From positions 1 to 26,966 of the forward strand of contig DJPC01000003.1 in NCBI GenBank assembly GCA_002439665.1: a stretch of 26,966 nucleotides of DNA. The letters are read 5' to 3'. The position numbers and the translations under genes are program-made. Source of the DNA: Dialister sp. UBA6422 (GTDB lineage Bacteria; Bacillota; Negativicutes; Veillonellales; Dialisteraceae). Of this stretch, positions 15,889 to 22,768 are shown piece by piece. A model generated the notes under the pieces. That model ran no database searches. It was not told the DNA's origin and saw only the letters and a list, made by a program, of their open reading frames with translations. The first letter of the stretch is position 1; the number at the start of each line of letters is the position of its first letter.

Positions 15889-15903
15889 ACATATAGAATA
15901 TGT
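15889..15903. promoter_or_regulatory. Palindromic candidate operator
   Basis: ACATATAGAATATGT is a perfect 6-3-6 palindrome in the 5' leader of the Fur-family gene, between its promoter and start codon. Size and AT-richness fit an autoregulatory site, but it does not match the canonical Fur or PerR box. Confidence 0.4.
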
Positions 15904-15946
15904 GTGATTAACAAAATCTCCCATTTACCCATAGTGTACTATATAA

Positions 15947-15974
15947 ATTATACAGAGTTTAAAAGATTTTGCAA
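15947..15974 (-). promoter_or_regulatory. Promoter of the Fur-family gene
   Basis: On the minus strand, TTGCAA (15974-15969) and TATAAT (15952-15947) are 16 bp apart. The predicted start is near 15940, about 75 bases before the chosen ATG. Confidence 0.6.
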
Positions 15975-16065
15975 GTGATTTTTGATTTTATTTAATTTTT
16001 AGCCCAGATTGGATCCTAGGTATGAAACCATTTAAAAAGAAAGAAATCTATCTGTATCGATTCTA

Positions 16066-16094
16066 TTGAATATTTAAATATAGGGTGATATAAT
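16066..16094 (+). promoter_or_regulatory. Strong promoter of the aldehyde dehydrogenase transcript
   Basis: TTGAAT at 16066-16071, a 17-bp spacer ending in TGA, and TATAAT at 16089-16094. Both a -35 box and an extended -10 are present. The predicted start is near 16101. Confidence 0.75.
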
Positions 16095-16100
16095 GTTCAC

Positions 16101-16356
16101 ATCAGCACCAAAGACGAAGAAAGTGACTATCGCACAGTATGAAAGGTTGTATTTCTTTGCTTACCTATATGTCTATATAGGTAGACTCGTGGCTGGATTA
16201 TATTTCTTAGCAGAATCATCGCACAATCGTATCTATTCTGCTAGTACTCGATATAAGTTTGTCTGATTGGTTGATCTATAGATATGGATAGGCCGATTAG
16301 GGAAACTGAAAATAGAGAATGCCTTTGGCACTCTCATTGGGAAAGGAGTTTTTTCC
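16101..16356 (+). promoter_or_regulatory. Long structured 5' leader
   Basis: About 256 bases separate the predicted transcription start and the aldehyde dehydrogenase ATG. Three hairpins are visible: 16162-16169 with 16176-16183 (8 bp perfect), 16208-16216 with 16235-16243 (9 bp perfect, 18-base loop) and 16315-16323 with 16327-16335 just before the AAAGGAG. No known riboswitch motif is recognised. A 57-codon frame (ATG 16093 to TGA 16264-16266) also runs through it, but its ATG overlaps the -10 box. Confidence 0.5.
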
Positions 16357-17844
16357 ATGACAAAAGCAAACATTCAAAAACAGTATGGCCTATTTATCAA
16401 TGGTCAGTTCGTACCGGCTGGTGATGGCGCCACTTTTGCTGCCTACAATCCAGCGAATGGAGAAGAATTGGCTCTTTTTGCAGAAGCCACCAAAGAAGAT
16501 GTAGATAAAGCTGTCAAAGCGGCTAGAGCAGCTCTTCCGGCTTGGTCTAAAACATCTCCTATTGAAAGACAAAATCTTCTTCTTAAAATTGCAGATATCA
16601 TTGATGCTAATGCAGACCATCTGGCATTGGTAGAAACTTTGGATAATGGCAAACCGATCCGTGAAACCAAAGCAGCTGATGTACCGCTGGGAAGCGATCA
16701 TTTCCGTTATTTCGCAGGATGTCTTAGAGCTTGGGAAGGCAGTGCCACCATGCTAGATGACAATACCATGTCTTTGATTCTTCATGAACCAGTAGGTGTG
16801 GTAGGTCAGGTCATTCCGTGGAATTTCCCATTCACCATGGCTTGCTGGAAACTGGCACCGGCACTGGCTGCTGGTAATACCATCGTGATGAAACCATCTT
16901 CTCATACCTCTTTGTCCTTGATGGAATTGGTTCGCCTTATTCAGGATGTACTTCCTAAGGGCGTATTGAATGTCATCACTGGTAAAGGTTCTAAGTCTGG
17001 TCAGTGGCTTTTGGATCATCCAGACCTGGATAAATTGGCATTTACCGGTTCTACCGATGTAGGCCATGGGGTATACCAGGCAGCTTGCGATAAGCTCATT
17101 CCATGTACTTTGGAATTGGGCGGCAAATCTGCCAATATCGTGTTTGATGATTGTGACCTTCGTCAGGCTGTGGATGGGGCTTGCAAAGGCATCCTTTTCA
17201 ACCAGGGACAGGTATGCTGTGCAGGTTCTAGACTCTTCGTACAGGAAGGCATTTTTGATGAATTCTTAACACATTTGAAAGCCACCTTCGAAGCTGTAAA
17301 GATCGGAGATCCTACGGATCCAGAAACCCAGTTGGGGGCACAGATTTATAAATCCCAGCAGGATAAAGTATTAAACTATGTGAAGATTGGTGTAGAAGAA
17401 GGAGCCAAGCTCATCACCGGTGGAGAAAGATACACTGGAAATGGATGCGACAAAGGCTATTTCATGAAACCAACCATTTTGGTGACCGACACGCCAAACT
17501 GCCGCGTATGCCAGGAAGAAATCTTTGGACCTGTGGTAGTGGTACAGAAATTCAAGACTGCCGATGAAGTGATTGCTCTGGCCAATGATAGCGTATATGG
17601 CTTAGGCGGTGCTGTATTTACCAAGAATATCAATACAGCTATGAAAGTCGCTCGCAGCGTGCGTACCGGTCGTATGTGGGTCAATACCTACAATGACCTC
17701 CCAGCAGGAGCTCCTTTTGGTGGTTATAAACAGTCTGGTATCGGCAGAGAAACTCATAAGGTCATCTTGGAACATTATAGCCAGCTGAAGAATATCTTCA
17801 TCAACCTCAAAGAAGGGGTTAGTGGCATGTATGACATTAAATAA
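16357..17844 (+). CDS. NAD(P)-dependent aldehyde dehydrogenase
   Basis: This 495-residue enzyme oxidises an aldehyde to the carboxylic acid. Catalytic residues are in place: N156 (IPWNFPF), K179 in the MKPSSHTS cofactor segment, E253 (LELGGKS) and nucleophile C287 (FNQGQVCCAGSR, aligned with C302 of human ALDH2). Overall it resembles the broad-substrate ALDH class that includes acetaldehyde and lactaldehyde enzymes; the true substrate is unknown. The ATG at 16357 follows AAAGGAG. Its long leader and the divergent Fur-family regulator suggest tight control. A terminator at 17917-18010 ends the unit. Confidence 0.94.
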   Translation: MTKANIQKQYGLFINGQFVPAGDGATFAAYNPANGEELALFAEATKEDVDKAVKAARAALPAWSKTSPIERQNLLLKIADIIDANADHLALVETLDNGKPIRETKAADVPLGSDHFRYFAGCLRAWEGSATMLDDNTMSLILHEPVGVVGQVIPWNFPFTMACWKLAPALAAGNTIVMKPSSHTSLSLMELVRLIQDVLPKGVLNVITGKGSKSGQWLLDHPDLDKLAFTGSTDVGHGVYQAACDKLIPCTLELGGKSANIVFDDCDLRQAVDGACKGILFNQGQVCCAGSRLFVQEGIFDEFLTHLKATFEAVKIGDPTDPETQLGAQIYKSQQDKVLNYVKIGVEEGAKLITGGERYTGNGCDKGYFMKPTILVTDTPNCRVCQEEIFGPVVVVQKFKTADEVIALANDSVYGLGGAVFTKNINTAMKVARSVRTGRMWVNTYNDLPAGAPFGGYKQSGIGRETHKVILEHYSQLKNIFINLKEGVSGMYDIK

Positions 17845-17916
17845 TTCATGTATTTGATGTTAGCTAATATGAATAAAGATTATGATTCTGTCATGAACAT
17901 GATTTAAATCAAACCA

Positions 17917-18010
17917 AAATACCACTATCATATAGGTTATATAAGGTTGTAAGGGGGATATGCTTGCCCTAAATGACTTTTACTCCCTAATGATAGCGGT
18001 ATTTTTATTT
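17917..18010 (+). terminator. Terminator with nested hairpin
   Basis: A 15-bp stem (17917-17931 with 17990-18004, one mismatch) encloses a smaller AGGG/CCCT hairpin and is followed by a T-rich tail, TTTTTATTT. It ends the aldehyde dehydrogenase transcript. The rest of the gap up to 18163 holds a TCCTAAC/GTTAGGA inverted pair (about 18036-18064) and no gene. Confidence 0.75.
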
Positions 18011-18163
18011 GATTGAAAATAGAAACAAGGCCATATCCTAACTCTTTATACCTTTGGTTAGGACAGAATGGTTTCTTGGTTAAGTAGCCTGCAAGGTAGA
18101 TTGGGAAAGACCCTGGTTTATTATGGTTAATTGATGTTCAAGGCAGTATAATCCCCTTTTTTG

Positions 18164-18172
18164 TGTTATACT
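18164..18172 (+). promoter_or_regulatory. Extended -10 promoter
   Basis: TGTTATACT (TGn plus TATACT) lies 41 bases before the glyoxalase-like gene. Confidence 0.5.
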
Positions 18173-18213
18173 AAATACATCGATTTTTAGGAAAATGAAA
18201 GAGGAGAGTAAAA

Positions 18214-18585
18214 ATGAAATTTATGTTTAACCACAACAATTTCAACGTACTTGATTTAAAGAAAAGTATCGCCTTCTATGAAGAAGCTCTTGGTCTCCAG
18301 GTGGTAGGAGAATACAAAGCTCCCGACGGCTCCTTTATTTTGGTTTATATGGGAGATGGCGTGAATAAACAGCGCTTGGAACTAACCTGGCTGCGTGATC
18401 GCGAGGAACCATATAACTTAGGGGATAATGAATTCCATTTGGCTTTTGATGTGGATGATATGAAAGCTGCTCATGAAAAGCATCAGAAAATGGGTTGTAT
18501 TTGCTATGAAAATCCAGATATGGGCATTTATTTTATCAATGACCCAGATGGATACTGGCTGGAAATCATTCCAGGAGGCAAATAA
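18214..18585 (+). CDS. Lactoylglutathione lyase-like VOC protein (glyoxalase I family)
   Basis: This 123-residue vicinal-oxygen-chelate protein has two beta-alpha-beta-beta-beta modules. Four metal ligands align with E. coli GloA: H7 (NHNNFNV), E56 (RLELTW), H75 (EFHLAFDV) and E117 (GYWLEIIP). The likely reaction is isomerisation of methylglyoxal-thiol hemithioacetal; whether glutathione or another thiol is used is unknown. AGAGGAG precedes the ATG. Its stop overlaps the start of the next gene by one base (TAATG), so the two are probably translationally coupled. Confidence 0.88.
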   Translation: MKFMFNHNNFNVLDLKKSIAFYEEALGLQVVGEYKAPDGSFILVYMGDGVNKQRLELTWLRDREEPYNLGDNEFHLAFDVDDMKAAHEKHQKMGCICYENPDMGIYFINDPDGYWLEIIPGGK

Positions 18586-19286
18586 TGGATCCCATATATA
18601 CACGTACGGCCCGAATCATCGGTGAAAAAGGGGTCGATTTCTTATCTACGAAGACGGTCGCTGTCTTTGGTGTCGGCGGCGTAGGGTCTTATGCGTCTGA
18701 AGCGCTGGTGAGAGCTGGCGTGGGCCATTTGATTTTTATTGATAAAGATGAAGTAGAAACCACCAATCTCAATAGGCAGCTAGTGGCTGATCGCACCACT
18801 ATTGGAAGAAACAAAGCTGAAATCATGGTAGAAAGAGCCCATAGGGTAAATCCTTCCTGTGATGCCAAAGCATTGGCTACCTATTATCGTCCTGGGGATG
18901 AAGAATTCATTAAAAATCTGCATGCCGACTTCATCATTGATGCCATAGATGACGTACCGGCTAAGATTTCTATTGCAGAAGTGTGCTGGAAACTGAAAAT
19001 ACCAGAAATTTCTTCCATGGGGACTGGCAATCGCCTTCGCCCAGAAATGCTGCAGATTGCAGACATCAATAAAACTTCTGTCTGCCATTTGGCACGGAAG
19101 ATGAGAAAAGAATTGAAAGAACGTAGGGTACGCCATTTGACTGTGGTGTATTCCAAAGAATTGCCTCACAAACCTATCGGAGAAGGGCATGCACCAGGAT
19201 CTACCTCTTTTGTGCCTCCCGTTTCTGGTATGATGATGGCAGGCTATGTCATCCGTTCACTTTTGAAAGAAGTAGGAATTAACTGA
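18585..19286 (+). CDS. tcdA: tRNA threonylcarbamoyladenosine dehydratase
   Basis: This 233-residue E1-like ThiF/MoeB-fold enzyme uses ATP to cyclise t6A37 in tRNA to ct6A. The nucleotide-binding GVGGVGSYASEALVRAG (about 29-45), DKDEVETTNLNRQL (53-66) and the DAIDDVPAK segment fit TcdA (CsdL/YgdL). The C-terminal GEGHAPGSTSFVPPVSGMM is also characteristic. Length is slightly shorter than the E. coli enzyme. It starts in a TAATG overlap with the glyoxalase-like gene, and its GGAGG lies in that gene's 3' end. Confidence 0.93.
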   Translation: MDPIYTRTARIIGEKGVDFLSTKTVAVFGVGGVGSYASEALVRAGVGHLIFIDKDEVETTNLNRQLVADRTTIGRNKAEIMVERAHRVNPSCDAKALATYYRPGDEEFIKNLHADFIIDAIDDVPAKISIAEVCWKLKIPEISSMGTGNRLRPEMLQIADINKTSVCHLARKMRKELKERRVRHLTVVYSKELPHKPIGEGHAPGSTSFVPPVSGMMMAGYVIRSLLKEVGIN

Positions 19287-19347
19287 ATGGGTGGTGTATG
19301 GTGAGAAGTGCATAGCAGCGCTTCTTCCTTTTATCTACACCCACCAT
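19287..19347. repeat. Arm-only inverted intergenic element
   Basis: The arms ATGGGTGGTGTA (19287-19298) and TACACCCACCAT (19336-19347) pair with an internal loop. Inside, AGAAGTGC pairs with GCGCTTCT. It begins at the base after the tcdA stop codon, as the larger intergenic elements often do. No T-run follows. Confidence 0.6.
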
Positions 19348-19388
19348 GACATGCTATAAGAGATAAGGAAAAGGGGAATTTTATATAT

Positions 19389-20003
19389 ATGGTTGCCAAA
19401 GAGATCTGTCATCCAGAATGGTTGACTTTGGAAGTAGAGGGGAAAACTGTCTTGGGATACAACCAGGAATGGTATCCAGAAAAAAGACAGCAAATGGCAG
19501 GCTGTGGGCCTACTGTAGGCGCTACCATGGCGGCTTATTTGGAAAAGAAGCAGTGGAATGTTTCTGTCCACACTAAAGAAGCTGCGCTGCCCATCATGCT
19601 GGACCTCTGGAAATATGCTACCCCCAGGATGCATGGACTCTACAAGACTCGATGGCTGAAAGATGGACTGGCAGACTATATGAAAGAAAAAGGACTTCGC
19701 GGACATGTGGAAGCCCTGCCCATTCCCTCTATTCGTTTTCTGGTACCGAAATTGGATAAGGTGAAACGTTTCATCGAAGAAGGCCTTGCCTCTGATTGCC
19801 CCGTGGGATTTCTTAATCTTCATAGCGGCAGCGAACCCATTCCCTATCACTGGCATTGGATGCCTATTGTAAAAATAGAAGAAACAGACCAAGGCATTTT
19901 TTGTACCCTCTGGGATGAAGGCAAAGCCCATACCTTTAACCTAGGAAATTGGCTAGCTACCACCAAATTCGGCGGCGGATTTGTACGAGTGACCAGCCAG
20001 TAA
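19389..20003 (+). CDS. C39-like cysteine peptidase-like protein
   Basis: A 204-residue protein with a papain-like pattern: Q34/Q35 then C39 in QQMAGCGPTVGATMAAYL, a His in PYHWHWMPIVKIE (H154 or H156) and D176 in CTLWDEG. The Cys-Gly-Pro-Thr motif followed by a helix and a late His resembles C39-like and other transglutaminase-like peptidases. There is no signal peptide or TM segment, so it would act in the cytoplasm, which is unusual for this class. I have not identified a substrate or partner. The ribosome binding site is weak (AAGGGGAA at about 19371-19378). Function is therefore tentative. Confidence 0.7.
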   Translation: MVAKEICHPEWLTLEVEGKTVLGYNQEWYPEKRQQMAGCGPTVGATMAAYLEKKQWNVSVHTKEAALPIMLDLWKYATPRMHGLYKTRWLKDGLADYMKEKGLRGHVEALPIPSIRFLVPKLDKVKRFIEEGLASDCPVGFLNLHSGSEPIPYHWHWMPIVKIEETDQGIFCTLWDEGKAHTFNLGNWLATTKFGGGFVRVTSQ

Positions 20004-20133
20004 CTGGCACGTCAAATCACCATGACATACATGGTTGGATACTGGTCATGAAACTCAAATCAACAACCAACAAACTCCCCGCTTTTATGATATGTTTTTT
20101 ATCCATTATTGATTCATATAAAGGAGGAACACA

Positions 20134-20613
20134 ATGATGAAAAAGATTTTTGCACTGTCACTGGCAATGGTTTTGACGGTTCCAGCTTTGGCTATGGGTG
20201 CGCCCAAGGTAGTCACTTCGGAAAAAATGTTAGACGATTATGACCGCTATGCTGTGGTATACTCTAGCGATGAAGAGAGAATCTATGTGGATACCGAAAC
20301 CTTAGAAAGAGATCCTGTAAGTGCAGGGGAACTTCCTGTGATTAGAGCGACTTTGTATGCAGAAATCTATAAGGACCCCCTGACATATCCGGATTTTGGC
20401 AATAACAACCTGGTAGCATGTATCCAGCAGTATGATACTGCTGTAGGTGCAGATCAGTATGGACAGAAAATCAAGTATCGTATCCTGAATAAACTACAGG
20501 CTACTTATACACCAGATGGCAAACCAACCACCTACTTTGGTAAAAATGATGACCCTGTAGATGAAGCAGACGACATCTATGTAGCACTGTATAGATTGTC
20601 TAAGACCTATTAA
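20134..20613 (+). CDS. Small exported protein of unknown function
   Basis: A 159-residue protein with a clear signal peptide: MMKKIFALSLAMVLTVPALA, with likely cleavage after ALA or AMG near residue 20-22. The mature part has no TM segment or known motif. It contains VYVDTETLERDP-like and YAEIYKDPLTYPDFGNNN segments, which suggest a small beta-rich periplasmic domain. AAGGAGG (20121-20127) places the start at ATG 20134 or the adjacent ATG 20137. It is a separate gene behind the C39-like gene. No function can be assigned. Confidence 0.8.
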   Translation: MMKKIFALSLAMVLTVPALAMGAPKVVTSEKMLDDYDRYAVVYSSDEERIYVDTETLERDPVSAGELPVIRATLYAEIYKDPLTYPDFGNNNLVACIQQYDTAVGADQYGQKIKYRILNKLQATYTPDGKPTTYFGKNDDPVDEADDIYVALYRLSKTY

Positions 20614-20750
20614 TCTTTTGTTATGAGATGGGGGTCATGATGGTGGTCACTTTTGATCATAGATTTCCTGTATAGTCAGTATTTGACCAGGAATGTATAT
20701 CCGCTAGGATATATTCATGGGAAGCAGGATGGATTCATACCAACCCTTTC

Positions 20751-20779
20751 TTTACAAACCCATATAAGCGGTATATAAT
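20751..20779 (+). promoter_or_regulatory. Consensus-like promoter
   Basis: TTTACA (20751-20756), a 17-bp spacer and TATAAT (20774-20779). The predicted start near 20786 is only about 55 bases before a terminator. Confidence 0.75.
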
Positions 20780-20785
20780 AAAAGC

Positions 20786-20840
20786 ACATTCATAACAAGT
20801 GCAAAGAAGCCCTGACCCATGTGGTGGGCTTCTTTTTTTC
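20786..20840 (+). ncRNA. Possible short RNA or attenuated leader
   Basis: A strong promoter is followed by a small hairpin (GCAC/GTGC, about 20783-20802). Then comes a terminator: stem 20803-20812 with 20826-20835, followed by a T-run to 20839. The product would be a ~55-nt RNA. The MBL-fold gene begins 70 bases later, so the structure could be an attenuator for that gene. No similarity to a known RNA is recognised. Confidence 0.5.
20803..20839 (+). terminator. Rho-independent terminator
   Basis: A 10-bp perfect stem (AAAGAAGCCC with GGGCTTCTTT) has a 13-base loop and is followed by seven Ts. Confidence 0.88.
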
Positions 20841-20909
20841 TACACCTATAGATCAGAGGATGTCTAGTGACTTTTGGTTAGCTGCTAGGCACATAACATG
20901 GAGGAATTT

Positions 20910-21983
20910 ATGCAATTATACATAGCCGGCGGCTGTGGTGACCAGGGGAGAAACTCATTCTATGTGGAAGGAAATAGACACGCCTTCCTTGTGGATGCCG
21001 GTACTTCCACCGATGGACTAGATCGTTTACCAAGTCTATCTTCTGAGCAGATACGAAGAGCCGAATATATCTTTCTGACCCATTCTCATAAAGACCATAC
21101 AGGGGCAGTAGAATTTTTGGAGTCCCATGGATTTACTGGCCCTGTGATTATGTCCAATCAGACCTACAGACAGCTCCATTACAAGCCCAAACATACCATG
21201 ATTTTGGATTCCACGGCTCCTGAATTGGAGCTCGACTCGGATTTCTCTTTGAAATGGGGAAGAACCGGTCACTGTGCTGGTGCGGTGTGGTATCACATGA
21301 CTGTCAGTGGGAAGACATTATTTTTCTCCGGTGACTATCGAGAAAATGATCCCTTCTATCGCTGTGATGCAGTCAGAGGCCTTTTTGCTGACATGGCAGT
21401 CATTGATGCAGCCTATAGCCGGCTGGATCGAGCACCAGATATGAGACAGAGTGTGCTTTCTGCGGTAAAAACTTCATTGGAAGGGAACCGCCCTCTCCTG
21501 CTTCCTGTACCTACCTATGGCAGAGGTCTTTCACTTGCTATATATTTGTATCAACAATTGGGTGCTTCCTATCCCATCCATATGGCCTCCAAAATTTATG
21601 ACCAGTGGTTACATGTAGGACATCGTTCGTATTTTGCCCATGATCATATATTAGATATTCCTTTTGATGTATTTTCTACGTGGAATGGAAAAGACCTTAA
21701 ATTAGGTCATATTTATTTATTAAATGATGCCCAGCTTGCCAAAGCCAGCAGCAGGGAACTTATTGATGGACACCCGGAATTGGAAGTCATCATGACAGGA
21801 AGTCTCCATGGATATGGAAAAGCTAAAAGTTACTATGAATCCGGTCGCGCTCAATTTGCACTCTGGCCGAATCATTTGACCTACCAGGAAATGGGAGACC
21901 TGTGCCATGAAAATGATTTTAAACAGGTCGTTCCTTTCCATAATCCCAACGAAAAATGTGTGAATGATGTATATGAGTTTTAG
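20910..21983 (+). CDS. MBL-fold metallohydrolase, beta-CASP-like
   Basis: A 357-residue metallo-beta-lactamase-fold protein. The binuclear zinc motif HSHKDH gives H58, H60, D62 and H63. Further ligands are likely H121 (TGHCAGAVWY), D142 (FFSGDYRE) and H344 (VVPFHNPNEK). The segment LLLPVPTYGRGLSLAIYL and the inserted region around GSLHGYGKAKSYY resemble the beta-CASP domain of RNA- and DNA-processing nucleases, so an RNase-type activity is plausible but unproven. The frame is open from 20898, but GGAGG at 20900-20904 fits the ATG at 20910, giving MQLYIAGGCGDQG. It is preceded by a promoter-terminator cassette. Confidence 0.87.
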   Translation: MQLYIAGGCGDQGRNSFYVEGNRHAFLVDAGTSTDGLDRLPSLSSEQIRRAEYIFLTHSHKDHTGAVEFLESHGFTGPVIMSNQTYRQLHYKPKHTMILDSTAPELELDSDFSLKWGRTGHCAGAVWYHMTVSGKTLFFSGDYRENDPFYRCDAVRGLFADMAVIDAAYSRLDRAPDMRQSVLSAVKTSLEGNRPLLLPVPTYGRGLSLAIYLYQQLGASYPIHMASKIYDQWLHVGHRSYFAHDHILDIPFDVFSTWNGKDLKLGHIYLLNDAQLAKASSRELIDGHPELEVIMTGSLHGYGKAKSYYESGRAQFALWPNHLTYQEMGDLCHENDFKQVVPFHNPNEKCVNDVYEF

Positions 21984-22050
21984 TAGAGGGTCCTAGGACA
22001 GTCGGCGAAATTTTACTGCGAATTGCCTACTGCCAACTTTTCTCTTTTCA

Positions 22051-22059
22051 TGCTATAAT
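22051..22059 (+). promoter_or_regulatory. Extended -10 promoter
   Basis: TGCTATAAT with a weak TGCCAA 17 bp upstream (22031-22036). The universal stress protein gene starts 60 bases downstream. Confidence 0.6.
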
Positions 22060-22118
22060 ACAAGTAGAAAGTAAAAGGGATGAAGGTCTCTTTGGTATAG
22101 AAGAAAGGCGGGGATTTT

Positions 22119-22568
22119 ATGTTACAGTATAAGAAAATACTAGTACCTTTTGACGGCTCTGATCATGCAAAAAAAGCACTCATCCAGGCAGCTGCTATTG
22201 CAGAAGCTTCAGACCATGCCAAACTCTATATTGCATCGGTGTGCAATATGGTTTCCGCTATGAGTAACTTTGACCAGGTATCTATTGCAGAAGGCTGCTT
22301 GACCACCAAACTCACAGAAGACTTAGAAGCCCAGTGCAAAGAGGACTTGGCAGAAGCGATCAAAATGGTTCCTTCTGGAGTGGAGTATGAGACCCTCTAT
22401 GAAGTGGGATCTCCGGGACCCGTTCTTCTCAACATGGCAGAAGAGCAGAAATGTGACTTAGTTGTCATGGGTAGCCGCGGACTTGGACCGCTCAAAGGGA
22501 TTTTCATGGGCAGTGTATCCAGCTATCTGGTGAGCCGTGCAAAATGCCCCGTACTGATTGTGAAATGA
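22119..22568 (+). CDS. Universal stress protein (UspA family)
   Basis: This 149-residue single-domain protein has the ATP-binding type of Usp fold. The N-terminal KILVPFDGSDHAKKAL supplies the conserved Asp. GSRGLGPLKGIFMGSVS near the C-terminus fits the G-2x-G-9x-G-S nucleotide-binding motif, followed by CPVLIVK. Such proteins respond to starvation and other stress, often as ATP-binding dimers. It stands alone between an extended -10 promoter and a strong terminator. The ribosome binding site is a GGCGGGG-like purine stretch. Confidence 0.93.
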   Translation: MLQYKKILVPFDGSDHAKKALIQAAAIAEASDHAKLYIASVCNMVSAMSNFDQVSIAEGCLTTKLTEDLEAQCKEDLAEAIKMVPSGVEYETLYEVGSPGPVLLNMAEEQKCDLVVMGSRGLGPLKGIFMGSVSSYLVSRAKCPVLIVK

Positions 22569-22570
22569 TA

Positions 22571-22622
22571 AAAAAGCCAAATGAATGAGAAAGATAGTCT
22601 ATTCATTCATTTGGCTTTTTTT
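22571..22622 (+). terminator. Rho-independent terminator
   Basis: An 18-bp stem (22571-22588 with 22603-22620) begins with AAAAA and ends with a run of Ts. It closes the universal stress protein gene and could act on both strands. Confidence 0.9.
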
Positions 22623-22768
22623 ATTGCAAGTTTCTTGTTTTGATTTTCAAATCCTAGCCATGCACCCTAGTTTCTACCTTGGTATAGCTTTTTTCTCTGT
22701 CCTTGTATACAATAGAAAGAAACGTGAAACCTTACCTGCAACCAATAACCACTATAGGAGTGATATAT

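Noticed and set aside
16101..16356. Known riboswitch, 6S RNA or SRP RNA in the ALDH leader
   Set aside because: None of the conserved motifs of these RNA classes is recognisable.
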